Part shown: positions 12,201 through 25,000 of the stretch, one piece after another
Numbering within the stretch: position 1 is the first letter of the stretch
Layout of the letters: each line of letters opens with the position of its first letter
NCBI GenBank assembly: GCA_964247055.1
Contig: OZ176050.1
Coordinates: 5,022,001-5,086,000, forward strand
DNA: 64,000 bases
Reading direction: 5' to 3'
From: Paragordius varius
Lineage: Eukaryota; Nematomorpha
Notes under the pieces: model-generated
Seen by the model: the letters and a program-made list of their open reading frames with translations, nothing else
What the model was told of the DNA's origin: nothing
Databases searched by the model: none
Translations under genes and position numbers: made by a program

Positions 12201-12794
12201 CAAAATAGGTTAGATTTTCACAAAGCGGATGAATTGATTTGTGTAACTGATAATAATATAGACTGCAACAACGAATATGGAGGCCTCTTAGTATCTGTTC
12301 AAAGTATTATTTTGTTTGTTACAAACATCTATATTTATGATAAAACATTCTAAATAATAAGTAATCGCTAATGAATAAAGTAGTTATACTTTAAATAGGA
12401 ATTCACGAATATTTTAAAATCTCTGTTTGAAATAAATATTTTTCCATTTTTCAACATTTTATTTTATATTTATTAGCCAAATTAAATTTTGGGTTTTTGT
12501 CAATTTTAATTTTCTTCGCGATTGATTACTATTTTACATAAAATAAATCATAAAATATTTTTGACGTTAATTTATCTAAATGAAACCAGAGCATGACACA
12601 CTAATTTTTGACACTTTTTTTCGAATGATATATGTAAAAAATTAAATTTTGACATTTTAGATAAAAGTCACACATTGATGGGTCTAAGAGCATTTGGCGA
12701 TAATTGTCATACGGGATCCCCAAATCAATATTTTATAAATATACAACATTACACATATTGGATATTCTCCACGATTTTTTTAGATAAATCTTAA
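268..12794 (+). CDS. EGF-repeat serine protease homologue (inactive trypsin fold), 5'-partial
   Basis: Exons: 268-366, 3862-3960, 6197-6295, 6606-6794, 7467-7556, 10491-10593, 10947-11143, 11323-11520, 12133-12303, 12661-12794 (stop TAA). The first five encode six EGF-like modules of about 30-33 residues with a CxC...C...CxC...C pattern (laminin/tenascin-like). All are symmetric phase 1-1 exons, which suggests exon shuffling. The last five encode a trypsin-like (S1) domain: PWLFY near the start, VCTGVIHPQWVLTLKTC, YIQPLCL, ARWG, CNNEYGGLLV, and a C-terminal block ending HYTYWI. His57 (AAHC) is replaced in TLKTC, the Asp102 region reads KLALVKI, and GDSGG reads NEYGG, so no catalytic residue remains. 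It is probably secreted or extracellular, with a binding rather than proteolytic role. The first exon seen starts in phase 1, so more exons, including any signal peptide, lie upstream of the window. Confidence 0.85.
611..902 (+). mobile_element. hAT-type MITE, family B, copy 1
   Basis: The 292 bp non-autonomous element ends in GTGTTGGACACCCCTG, and its left end CAGTTGAACACGCC is the diverged inverted counterpart. The flanking 8 bp are TATTAGAA (603-610) and TATTGGAA (903-910), a 7/8 target-site duplication typical of hAT. It is related to the copies at 4010-4874, 44435-44735 and 59506-59795. Confidence 0.8.
1254..3711 (+). mobile_element. Broken autonomous hAT transposon
   Basis: Left end CAGTGATACTCAAACC and right end GTGAATACCACTG form the inverted termini. 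The flanks ATTTATAT (1246-1253) and ATTTAAAT (3712-3719) are a 7/8 target duplication. The clearest transposase stretch is 2430-2870, which encodes CTDGCPFMDGIKGF, FHCFIHQQNLFS and AVRWLNLSKVLN. These are hAT (Charlie/GTF2IRD2/ZBED-like) motifs for the central catalytic region. Upstream at 2110-2300 lies SIAIDSSTDIS, matching the hAT 'ALDESTD' block. Multiple stops and frame changes show that it is dead. It sits in an intron of the EGF-protease homologue gene. Confidence 0.85.
2449..2814 (+). pseudogene. hAT transposase fragment
   Basis: This is the longest open piece (121 codons) of the decayed transposase. It contains the conserved HCFIHQQ motif and the AVRWLNLSKVL motif that are diagnostic of hAT transposases. 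It has no flanking host exon structure, and I read it as part of the 1254-3711 element. Confidence 0.85.
4010..4874 (+). mobile_element. hAT-type MITE family B, split by a TTAA MITE
   Basis: The left end CAGGCGTGTCCATCACG and right end GTGTTGGTCACCCCTG match family B. The internal segments before 4235 and after 4814 align with the intact copy at 611-902. The gap is filled by the 572 bp TTAA MITE at 4239-4810. The flanking 8-mers are poorly preserved (about 5/8), so this is an older copy. Confidence 0.75.
4239..4810 (+). mobile_element. TTAA-flanked MITE, copy A (nested)
   Basis: The element is bounded by TTAA at 4235-4238 and 4811-4814. Its left terminus begins CACTTCGATTC, and its right terminus ends ...TATCCAAGTG; the terminal CACTT/AAGTG bases are inverted repeats. 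Subterminal near-palindromes GGGGTATCCAAATACCCC and GGGGTATCCAACTACCCC lie near each end. No coding capacity is seen. The TTAA target suggests piggyBac-like mobilisation (inference). Confidence 0.75.
5774..5828 (+). repeat. Degenerate hammerhead-like repeat copy
   Basis: It shares GTCGTACTGATGA and ATTACTATTGA, in the same order, with the intact ribozyme at 40399-40462. The GAAAC/GTC portion and part of stem II are missing, so it should be inactive. I read it as an old copy of the same repeat family. Confidence 0.5.
7557..10490 (+). other. 2.9 kb intron with a giant palindrome
   Basis: This intron lies between the last EGF exon and the first protease-homologue exon, and the phases agree (1-1). 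It holds the palindromic element 7899-9033. I see no exon in the rest. Confidence 0.65.
7899..9033 (+). repeat. Long inverted-repeat (fold-back) element, Tc1/mariner-like ends
   Basis: The left end CACTGTGTGCAAAAAA and right end GCACACAGAG are inverted, and each is flanked by TA. The two arms (about 500 bp each) stay complementary to the centre near 8425. For example, ATGACCAGTGAATTCATTT at the left recurs inverted near 8965, and AAATCCGTACATCCCAG opposes an inverted copy near 8450. No transposase is present. It is a non-autonomous fold-back element, and a transcript of it would form a roughly 500 bp hairpin. Confidence 0.75.
10491..12794 (+). other. Trypsin-like pseudoprotease domain exons
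   Basis: The five exons 10491-10593, 10947-11143, 11323-11520, 12133-12303 and 12661-12794 join in frame (phases 1,0/2,1,1,1). Conserved S1 landmarks are the core tryptophan in PQWVLT, QPLC, the WG motif, GGLLV and a terminal YWI helix. The three catalytic positions are substituted as described for the gene. Confidence 0.8.
11880..12090 (-). repeat. Decayed retrozyme-like repeat with hammerhead remnant
   Basis: On the minus strand this region matches the segment leading into the hammerhead at 40320-40462: TTTATACCAAAAT...AAAGTTG, then AAAACCCCAAGTCAAAT, then CGTACTGATGA, then TTACTATTGAC. The hammerhead part is 11924-11987. The GAAAC core reads TAAATTAG, so it is probably inactive. It lies antisense in an intron of the EGF-protease homologue gene. 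Confidence 0.6.
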
Positions 12795-13899
12795 CCAAAG
12801 ATTGATTGATAATACAATATTAATAATACAGTAAAATTATATGGACCAAACATAAAAATATAAATGAAATATTTTTTTTAAAAAAACAACCATACTTTTT
12901 AAACCTTATTTTTTTTTAATATAAGCCATTGATTAAAATGGCAAAGTTTGAAATAGAGATAATTACTAACGCAATCAATTCTATATTTTAGATTTGTAAA
13001 ATAGCTTATATAGGAAAATTTAAGGTTTAAAAAAGTATGGTTGTCTTTTAGATAAAAGTATTTGTCTTTATATTTTTACGTTTTGTTCGTATATTTTCAA
13101 TTTCTGTAATACTTATAAATGGATGCATTTAAATAAATAACTTATTCTTTATGTTTCGAAGGTTTGGGGAAGTAAACGATGCCATTATGCACCGTGATGA
13201 CCGTTATGTTAGTATTTTGTGACAGAAATATAATATAATGAGATATATAATTTTATGTAATGCAATATTTGGAAAAATTATTATTTTAATAGGTTTGCTT
13301 TGTAAAAATTACCGCTTCTTACCCTATAAGCATAAAATAGCGATGACACTTACTTTGTGACATATTAAAAACCTAAATAATGTTATGTCTGATATACGAA
13401 ATAACTTTACTATATAAAATAGTTTGCAAACTAATATAACGATGAGACAAAGATAAAAAAGAGTTGAAGAGCCCCTATAACATCATGTGTTTCCATAAAA
13501 TTAAAGAAATCGGATCTAACATGTAACATCTATTTAATTTATTTCTTTGTAACATAGTATGTCATAAAATGCAATATAAATATTAATAATTTAATGAAAA
13601 TAAAACTCTAATAATAAATAAATATAAATCTAATCAAATCCGAAAAGTTTTTAAGTAACCTTTAGTGATATTATTATTTGGCGTTTATGGTAAAGCATTT
13701 CTTAACTTACCGGTTTCATGTATGGAATGTGTTAGGAGGATATAAATATATTATGCCAAAAATTAATTGTCTATATATTGCACATGCATACATCATTTTA
13801 TAAAGTTATCTATCATTCAATTGTTTAAATAATAAACATTATAAACCAGGAGATAACTAACTGACAAGAAATGAACGAATAAATAGTATGTTAAAATTA
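12795..13899. other. Intergenic, convergent gene ends
   Basis: This 1.1 kb AT-rich interval lies between the 3' end of the EGF-protease homologue (+) and the 3' end of SGSM (-). I see no further gene or repeat. Confidence 0.6.
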
Positions 13900-16800
13900 T
13901 TAATTTGAAAGTAATTGCTGCAAACTTTCAATCAAATATTTGGCTAAGGAGACAATTTCATTGACGGGATGTTTTTCAGCCATTTCATTGTAAAATTTGA
14001 TGATGTCGGTAAACTCCATGGAATTTTCCAACAAAATTCCCCTGTAGTATTCGAGAAATGCGAGAGCCAAAAATAACACAAACCGTTCTGAGACGACCTG
14101 AAATGCGCACCACAGAGTCTCCCAAACATAAAAGATTTGTGGGTAAGTCATTTCTAAAAGTATATATATATAATATATTGTTACAGATTGAGGAAATCAA
14201 AATCTGATGTAATTGGATAAACGTAAAATAAGCATAAAAATGCGATTTGAATTCAATTCAAGTGTTATAAAAAACGCAAAAAAATAATTATATTCAATTA
14301 ATTGTGTTATATTTTTTGCAAAAAATAATATAGAAATCGAAATTTAAATATTAGATATTTTGAGATAAATAACCTCGTTTGAAATCCAATAGAAACCAAC
14401 GGTAACAAAAGTAAAAATGTGTGAATTCCCCACTGGTTTGAATCAAATTGTAAATTTCGGGATCCAAAATCTATTAAAATATATATATTAATTTTGTGAT
14501 TCATCATATTTTAGATATATAAGATTTTCAAATTACCTTAACCAACGAAGCCATATCTTCAAAATTTTGATCCATATTTTTGCCCATTGTTGGAAAATTT
14601 CCTGCTAACCTCTTCATTATGTGTGTAAAACAATGGTAAGCGACAACCTCTGTATAAAATAATTTTTTATTTAAAAAGTTATAATTGTCAATAAATTATA
14701 GCTCTATAATGGTTAGAACTTTATTTTATATCGATTGCTTTCAATTTCAAACTTTATTTAGGTACATTATAAAAAAAATTCTTATACATCAGAAAAATTA
14801 GATAAAAAAACAATATTTTTTGACCAGTACTCTATTCACTAAATATCTTACCATCTTCCAAGATAACTAGCAATGGTGCTGCTAAATCGCACATCCCCTG
14901 AAAATAGCCCATATCTAAATTTTTCCATACATAACTACAAACGACATTTCTCAATTTTTCTAAATTGTGGGGAGATTCAAAAAACCAATAGTTCCGATCA
15001 CACCTAAGCACATCCTTGTCTATGCGATGAATGTTGAGAGCAAATGATTCTATAACCTCTTTCTATACATACATTATTAACAAATTTTAAACCTATTTGT
15101 CAAAATACTAAATAATACAAATATCAACCCTCAATCTTCTTTAAATAAAAAACTATTCAAGTAATTATCTCAGACTAATGATCATGAACTTTTTCGATTT
15201 TGAAAAAAAGCTAGTTTGTAAGTTAGCTGATAAACCTTCCCGCCACTTAGTAAGTTAAGGGTATTTAAAGTACTCACAATAAGACAAAAACAATAAAAAT
15301 TAATATCCAATCATTTTAAAATATATTTCAAATATGTTTATAGAATAATATTAAATATTAATTTGAACATGTAAACAATTATAATATTATCACAATAAAG
15401 GGTTATATTGCGGATATTGACCCATATTAATTTAACAGTTAAGGTCATGATGAAAAGGGTATACTCTACTAGAATGATACCACAAAACATATTCAAATAA
15501 ATATAGATACGCTATATGATTTGGCTGGGCCAAACGTCGTAGAGCATTTGCGTTCAAAGATATCTTGTATTTCGTTCACGTCTAAATCATCAATGTGGCC
15601 ATCCAAACAATTAGTATCTGCATTTTTGTTATCTAAAATTAAATCATAAACAATGTAACTTAGCACACAAAAAATATTTGTGAAATATATGTAATGAAAA
15701 TACTAGAGGGTGGGGTAAGCGGTGTTTCTTCCACACTAAGATTAGAGGTTGTTGATGTTGTGGAATAAATTGAATAACTCCTGTCAGAATTATGTGATAA
15801 TTGGTTGGATAAACCAACATTATGATGACCTTGTTCAGATGGTCGCTCCACAAAAGTTCCATTTACAATACTTATGGATTCAGAGGAGGGTACATCTTGC
15901 CCATTACTCGTTTTACTGGAGAGAGAGGTTGAACTCATCCTTGTAGAAGAAGATTTTGGATGGCTTGAAACAAAAACACATTATGCATACATTATTTAAG
16001 ATGGTAAATAATATATTTTTACAACCCTACTAACAAAAGGTATTGTAACAATAGACATTTCATCACATAAAACTGAAGATAACGATGGTTTACCATTAAG
16101 ATTAAACGTTAAACAACATCAATTGGAGAATATTTCCATTTTGATTTTTGACTTTATAAGAGATATTATTAATTTTTTATATGTTAATTAATTTGGATAA
16201 AAATACGAATTTAATACCTTGATTTTATTAATCTATAATTTGAATGGTTATAATCGCATCTGGGATCTTCAGATAAACTACTTGTTTGAGATGATGTTGC
16301 TTTTGTACTGCATCTGGACGGTAAGCGATGGTGGCTGCATAGTTTTAATATATTATTTTAAATACATTTGAGCAAATTAATATTAATTAACATTCCATAA
16401 ATTTTGAATAAATAGAATATAAAAACCTTTCGTCTATGTCACCACACGTAAAATCATTTTCATCTATCGGGAGATCCACTGATTTTCGCGACTTAAATGC
16501 TATATAAGTAAATTAAAAATTGTAATGTAATCAACGGATTTTAATTTTTTGTTTTAAAATAGTTTTTTCTTTTTACTTGTGATATATTTACAGCTATGAA
16601 AAAGCTTTATAAGGAACAATTAAGAATTTTTATATTTTAATAAAGATGTATTTTAACTATTGTTTTTGATATTTAAATTTCAGTGTAGCTCTCATATATA
16701 ATTTTTAACATCGAAAAAATTGTAAGCTCCTTATTATATTTTAATATATTTTCAGTTTATTATAAATTAACTATATCATTATTGATTTGTATGAAAAACA

Positions 16801-18693
16801 AGTTTGTCTCATTAGTTTGGAATCGATATAAATAAAAATGTTCCTTACTTAATAATTATAATACTTACGGAACACATGGACTTTATTATAAGTTGGAGAT
16901 TCGGATTCGTTGGATGACAAAAATACAGAATTTCTAAATAAAGGTAGGTTTCATAAATATTTGAAATAATTCATTAAAATTGGTAATTTAATATAATCTA
17001 TACTTAAAATTTCAAAAATAAAAAAATACTTTGCCATATTTTGGTCTTTAGTTGTTTCATCAGTTAATCTCGTGGCCATATTCCCTAATATAAAAAATAT
17101 TATTAACAATTTTGATAAAATTTGGGCAATTTTTGAACTAGTGAATAAATTTAATGGAAAGAGCTATTAGAATTGAGCCGAATAAAAGATATATATAATG
17201 CAAACACTTATGATCATTTTAATAAGGAACTTAAAGTTAACCAGAATCGGGCTGTAGCTTGTTTTGAGCAGATTGCATGTTTTCATTTTCCTTTGCTCCT
17301 CGATATAATTTTAGGCTAGATTTTCGTCCAAATAAGGAGGTATTACTTATTCTTCGAAGGAAAAACGTAGGACAGGCAAGGGGCGGAGATGGAAGTTCTA
17401 CCGAACTCTTTTTACAAGAATCTACTTTGTAAATAATTAGCAGCCAATAAATAAGTATATGTGATAATATTGTGGGGTTAATACAAACTTTATATTTGTA
17501 ATAAAGTATATCAATAGACTTATGTTAAAAAGAGTCCCCCATAGGCTTTTTGCAAAATAAGCAAAAGATGGCATATATCATGTAGCCAACACAAAACATT
17601 TATTATATAAAATTTAGTTTTGAATGGTTAATAAATATATCAGTCGGCATGAACTTCATATTTAATGGTCCTTTTTTTAAATCAGACCAAATTAATTATC
17701 AAACGAGCTAAATGTTTTCGACATATATAAGATTGATCAAATATTACCATCATCAACTGTATTTTTGGATGGTGAGTTTAATGAGTTAGCAACGGGATTA
17801 GTAAATGCCCTATCACGCATCACGGAATTTGACTCATATTGGTCGGGTGTAAAAAAAGTTTTAGTGGTTGTTGGTTCATCATTTGAATGGATCGATAAAT
17901 CAAGGTCAAAACTTTCGCATGAAGCAAGGTTTGAAGAAGACATTTGATTACTTTTACCTGTGGGTCGCCAATTATGGTTTTCATTACGCAGTATATTTTT
18001 ATTAGCTAATCCATTAGTTTTTAATTCATTAGCGTTTGAGGTATTCGTCGTTCCATTTCCAAAATTAGTTGTTAGAGAAAAAAAATTGAGCAATGATGAT
18101 CGGGTTGATGATTGGCTAGATTTTTTATTATAGGCACCACTTACATTATTTGTATTGCTTTTACCATTATTTTTCTCATTTTCCATATGATTGCTACAAA
18201 TATCATTATTTTTATTAATAACATTGTTTTCTGTATAATTTGTGGTGGCAGACAGAGATCCATTTACCTTAGCATTTATTCCCTTCTTTGCTAAGCGCTT
18301 AAGTTGAAGTGCTGCGATTTCTATTGATAAAAAATATTTGGAATATATCAATTATAAATAATTGAGTCACTTATCTAAAAGTTGGAATTATATACGATTA
18401 TCACGGCTTCGTATCAAATCCTCCAATTGTGACCATTCTGAATACATTTCAAAATATGTTTTATGAGATTTTTCCAACAAATGTAGTCTTTCATGTTCGG
18501 TTGAATCGAAATCATAAAAATCAAGTAAAAACGGCCATATCTGCAGTAAATATTAATAGTATGTAGTTAATCAAAGTACCATATTGATCAAATTTCATGA
18601 TTTACCTCTTTTCGCAAGTCATCTTTAATACCGGCCACATAAATTGCACCAATAAGTAATTCCGGATTTCGAATCTGTGTAATTAATCATTTC

Positions 18694-18727
<34 letters not shown>

Positions 18728-19092
18728 AATATTGATTAATATCCAAATGTCAAAACGGTTAAATATACAACATAAATATATAGAGGCATGTAAAAAATAC
18801 GCGTTTTTCTGCATCATATATATGGGTGTCCAATAAAATGCGTGTTAAACCGCCTGAAATTAGCTGAATATTCATCTCGTTCAAGTATTTTGTTCGAACT
18901 GACCAAGGTAACAAGAGTTGTGATAAATTTTTCCTGAGTTTGGCTATATGATTGCAATAACTACGCCCTGTATAACAAAAATAATATTAGGTAAAATGTA
19001 ATTTTTAATAGCTAATTATAAACTTACAGCCAATAAAGACACGTTTGATTATTTGGTGACGCATTGTTTTGCATAAATGATCCATAGATTCT
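13900..19092 (-). other. SGSM TBC (Rab-GAP) domain exons
   Basis: The TBC domain starts around [16 protein letters not shown] (exons 19092-19028 and 18967-18801) and continues through [19 protein letters not shown] (18674-18606) and IWPFLLDFY (18540-18396). A long variable insert (exons 18320 to 15511) interrupts it, as in vertebrate SGSM. It resumes at [17 protein letters not shown] (15062-14852) and runs to the C terminus. Both catalytic fingers are retained, so GAP activity is expected. Confidence 0.9.
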
Positions 19093-22000
19093 CTAATTTA
19101 CATACGAGATAATATAAATATAAAGTGTCTCTCTAAAATTTTACAACATATTATATCATTAATGATGACATTTGGTTCGAAAAATTATTATAACCTCAAG
19201 ACCAATAGATGGATGATTAACGACAAACGATAACTTCATGAAAATAGTCAATCACGTAAATTATGAATGTTATTGTGTAAAATAAACAGTTATCGTTAAA
19301 AATTACAAAAATGATTAAATTTTTGACAAAACAACGGAATGCAGATATTTAAATCTAAAAAACTGCAAAAGATATCATTCAAATATATATTTTTAATATG
19401 ACCGAACACTGAAACAATAGAGCGAAATTATGCCACCTCCACTCGCAAGTTAGTAAAAATCTAATGCCTATATCAGAACTTTAATTAAAAGCTTTTTCAA
19501 ACATCATTTTAATTTTGGAATTTTTTAAAGGACCAATAATGTAAATGATAAACTTTTTTAAATTAGAATAAATTCTTCAAAATTAAAAGTTTTACGATAC
19601 ATTTTAAAATTTACCTGGCAATGGCAATATCATCATTGTACTCATGTTGGAGATTGTGATCAATTGAAAGGTCAGTCTATGATAGAAAAGAATATTTGTC
19701 AGTTTTTAATTGTAAGCATGATAAATTAAATCACAAAAAATTATTATTCCTTGGTTTCATAAAATTGATAAAATTTAATATTAACCCTGCATTACGCAAA
19801 CTATGAGCAACACTTCTAGAAAATAGAAAAAATAACCGATTTTCGTGTTATTGATTGTGAGGCTTGACGTATTTCCTCTTGTCGAAACAATGGATGTGTC
19901 ATTTTTCTAGCCGGTGATCCTACATCAGTTTTTGGTTCAGATTTATTGGATTCTGGATAACTAGAGGTTTCAAATCTTTTGTGTTTTAAGAAAAGTTCTG
20001 TAGAAAATGAAGAGTTATAATTTTGTTTAGGCAACACTGTGTCCACATTATTACTTTGTATAAACGTTTTTCCATTCTTAACGCTAGTGTCCTTGGAATA
20101 AAGAAAATTGTTATTTCTGTCTTTCGTGGTTGCATAACTACCATTATCTGTGAAATGTGTTTAAACGAAAAAAAAACTATATTTCATAAATTTTTATCTT
20201 TTAACAAATTATATTGTTTAAGAGATGATTAATGTGTTCATAACTTACATAAATACAGGAAATAGACATTTTTATAATTGTTTTTATAGCTTGAATTTAA
20301 TTTGTTTAAAGATGTCATTATAATACCATGACAATTTTTGTGAACATAAAATCATATAATTTTATTTCGAATATACAAATATGTAGGTATTATATACCCA
20401 AAGTGCTAGTGGTAGTGTGCGGAGGTGTAGGATATGGTTCTAGAATCTGTTTTTCATCCCCTTTAAAGGCAGAAGACATTCCGAGGGCCGAAAGAACAAA
20501 ATTTGACCCAATTGCCATCGTCGGTTTGGTTAAAAATGAAGAGGTCGTATCAGTTATTTTAGTGCCCGTTTTTGACTTTACCATAAGGGGAACTATACTA
20601 AATATATAATCCATGTCATTATCGTTAGCAACGTTATGGATTGTAGTATCATTCCCCTCGACATTAAAATTGTTTTTAATAAGAGTATTGTTTGGTTGAA
20701 GAAGCCTTTGTTGCATATCTATGGCATAATTTTTGTAAGGCGCTGCGGTTTGTTTATCGATCCATTCCTCGTTTATCATGCTGTCAAGGGAACGGGGATG
20801 ATTCTTTAATTTAATCTAAAAATATGTAGTACTCTTTATTAATATTGCCATTATTTATGCTGATGCATTGCAATAGAAGAAACATAAATTTGAATTAGTT
20901 TGAATGTGTAATATTGGATAAAATATTATATAGAATGTAGGATTCATCCATGATAAATTGTATGATTAGGGCAAAAAATATTTATAACTGTTTTCGCGGG
21001 CAGTAAACCACAAGAAGAAAATAAAACATTTTCTTAGTTTAAAATAAACGGTCGAATCGCGATTCGCAGGAAAAAAAGGTGATATGATATAATTATTAAT
21101 GTATCGTTTTTTTTTGAAAAATATTGTAAACTAAAATAAATGTTACAAAAAAAGTTGAATTCAATCAAACATATAAACATATAGATGTCGCTCGAATGTT
21201 TGTTGTTAAAATTGCATCAATGTGCAGGCAGGCTTATTTAAAATTAAAAATAATTCTATTTACGCGACCATCATGTATTTTTATAGCTTAGCTTTTTTCA
21301 ATAATCTACAGGCTATTTAAATTAAACCAAAATTGGTATGTCATTTTGCGTTGTTAGTATAGCATTAATGCCAATATACAAGTTTTTGGCTTATGTTGGA
21401 AAAAAGGCTTTTTTATACAGTAAAAAGTGTCGTTGTATCGCGAAAACTTCTGGAAAGAGATAATATGAGATGTACAAGAAAGAAAACAATGTAGAGACTA
21501 GTAATATATTACATTTTTTGTTAAAAATATTCATGTCCAAAAATGATGCGTTTCAAATTTGCTTGTTTTTGTTACATATAACTTACTTACATTTTAGCAG
21601 AGTCGATACTTTAGTTTAGATTTTGTGTGAAGCCGAATGTCACCATCGCATAATGACATTTTCTAAAATATTATCATCTGACATTTTAAATAAATTTAGA
21701 TATGCCTAAATTATGTAAATTTAGTTGCATGGTCCATGTTAAAAAATGTAATCAAAGTTTTAAAACTTCTATTAACAAAAAAAAGCACATGATTATCGAA
21801 AAAAAGAGACCTATCCTCACAATGTGCAATGTCAGGCAAAAAAATCAATTTTTAATTAATGTTATTGTTAGTGCATACTGTGCGTGTTGGTAATATAAAT
21901 ATATATATAAAAAAATAGGCATAATAAACCAAATATAAAACCTGTCAAAAAATTTCTTCTTGTTTTTAAAAAATATATGTGACATTTAAAATTATTGGCA

Positions 22001-25000
22001 AAGAGTTAATAAAAATTATTTATATCCAAACAAAATTTTAAATGTAAAGAATTAAAATTTGACTTGACTAACGGTAAAATTAAAGATATATATATATATA
22101 TAGTTTGAAAATAATTTTATTGAAAACTTTAGGCCATCTCTATTGTCTTATAAACCAAAAGTATAAATCCGATTAAACACGAAACTTTATCCATTTATAT
22201 AATAACAAAGACGAATTTAAAAAGGGCCAAACTCTTATATAGTAAAAAATGAAAATCTGAATGAAATTTTTAGTTTTGAGTCATATAATTAAAAAAGTTT
22301 TATAGTTCTTCTATTTAACCAAAATAAAAAAATAAAAAATCGGGCTGCAAAGTTTTTTTTGGAAAAGGTTAATATTCTAAATATATATTGTTAGCTCCTG
22401 ATAGGCGATATAAGCATCTATTGAAATATGCTTGTGTGCTTAATGACGCAAAGGCCTTAATTGTGCATGAAATTTGAAATATATGATAGATTAAATTTAA
22501 ATTATAATATGAAAAAAAACGCCAAATTTATATCTATTAACATATAAAAAGAAATTAGCATAAATCCAAAGGTCAATTAAACATTACTAAAAGGAAAGAG
22601 TTTTACAATAAGACATCGCTAATATACATCATCACGGAAGAATTTTAAAATTCGCACATAAAATTATCTTTCATCAAAATTTGATATAAATAATTTTATG
22701 AGCATGTTTGCAAGGTTTTATATAAATTATGTTTACAGATTCGAGTACAATAATATCTTGATATTTCCTTTTTACAGATATGCCCAGGACTTAAAACCAA
22801 TACGTGTTAGATTTGTTAGTAGAAACTCATAATTTTATCAGGCGGCTTTTTGCAATAATTTTATTTCAAATGGATGTTAACGATATCAATGATATGGATA
22901 AATTTAAATAATTAACTGAAAAGCACGATGATAAATAGCCAACTAAAAACACATACTAAGAATTAAAAAATATTGATTGGAACCATAATCGTTTTTAGCT
23001 TCATAGTCAATTTTTTGCGTTGGTTAAGGTTTTAATTTTTTAAAATAAAACTGCGGAATACGAAATGGTTCATAATTGCATATAAAATTTGAATTTCGCT
23101 TTCAATGTTTTTTGATCGAAAAGTTTTGACAGTTGTATTTGATTCACAGATAGCTTAAATACTATTTTTACTAAGTGAATAAATAGCTATCAAGAAATTA
23201 TTAAACGCTACTTTCCGTATAAAAAGCGGAAATAAGTATTTTATAAAATTCGAATAAAATTGAAAACAATGTGAGAATACAATTTACAGTAAAAAATAAA
23301 AAAAATTTTGGGACGGTCTCAAATCGCGGTTACAAATTTTAAAACGGTTCTTGATCGTTTTTGACAATATTTTTGAGTTAGTAAACGGTTACAAAAAAGC
23401 TAATGGTTCCTTTCAAAAAATTTATGAGGGTTTAATTTAACTTTTGTCAATGGTTACACCAACAAATTTGATGAAAAAGCCAATTTTATTTATAAATTAA
23501 ATCGAAATAGCAGAGAGTAGTTATCCGATTCAAATTTATTTAAATAAAAAACATTTTAAAACTTACATTCGGGGTTTGCGTGGTTTTAGGTGATTCTTGG
23601 GATGAACTTATTTTGCTAGATGCCAAATACTTTTGAATGCGAGACGATGAATTGTGTTTTATAAGTCGACCCAAAAAACTATTTTCCTCCTTCTCAGGGT
23701 TCGTAGAATTTAAAGTTTTATTGGTGGGCGTACCGGTAATTTTATCACATCCACCACTGTTTTGTTTAAGTAAGGGAAATATTTTACCTAATACATGAAA
23801 TTACAAAATATATTTTATGAATGAATATTATATAAAATTTGGAAAATACGCAGAAAAAGCAGGTCAAAAATATAAAATATATATATATTTATGCAATTAC
23901 TTACGAAAAATGAAAGGGATCGAATAATTTAGTATTGCCAGACACTGTAAATTTTATGAGGGTGATAATATAATTTAAAATACATTTATGATATTTTGTT
24001 GGTCTACTACTAATTAAATAAAAAACAGTCATAAGCTACACAAAAAATTGTAAACATTGGGTACGGCAAGATTATTTTTAGGGTTAATCCGAAAATTTTG
24101 GTATTGACAATTTTATGCTTAATCATTGCAAAATTTTGCCTAGGTTTGGTAGCAGTCGAGCGGTAATAATTATATTAATCGGATTACCTGTGTAAAAATG
24201 TTGTTAAATAAAAAATATATTTAAACAACAAAATATTAAACCTAACTCATAGTATAGTTAAAGCAAATATGTACCTTCATATAAGTTATGCCAAAAATTG
24301 ATATATATATATATATATATATATTATTTGTTTGAAACTTCAATAAATTAATTTTTGCATAATTTGGCTCAAATACAATTTAAATATTTAATTTAATATG
24401 TAGCACCTTATGAAAAAAAGTCGTGCATAATTTTACATCATAAGTGGTCTTAGAGATGGAAATTTAATGGGTACCAATTTATAATAAGGTATAATATCGA
24501 TAGTTAGTTTTCTTTCTGAATGAAAAGAATTAAATTTATTGTATTTTAGAAAAACTGATTTAAAAACGGAATTTTTTGAATTTTAGTTTCGAGTTAACAA
24601 ATATCATCAGCGGCGAATTATGGAAAAAAGTAGTTTATTTAGCATATTTAAAAACATTAAACGCTTTTATGAAATAAAGGTATATTTAAAATATTTAATT
24701 TAATTTTTTTATAGATTTATTTCTTTATATTTTAATTTAGCTTTAAAATATTTATCGCATAATCAGTTTTTGCTCCTTAAATCAGGGTGTTCAGCATGGT
24801 GTTCCGAGTATTTTGTGTAAGCCGCGAAAAAATTGAGAAAATGCAAATAAAATCGAAATATTATAATTTGGATCTTTACAAAACCTTGTTATATTGGTAT
24901 TCCTTAAACAAATCTAATCTCAAATAAATGTTTACCAATTTTAGCATTAAACTAGCTTTAATTTGCGATATAAATAGTAGTTGCTTTGAATTTTTTAGAG

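Noticed and set aside
21702-21893. 63-codon frame in an SGSM intron as a gene
   Set aside because: Lys/Ile-rich composition typical of random AT-rich frames, with no motif, promoter or splice support.
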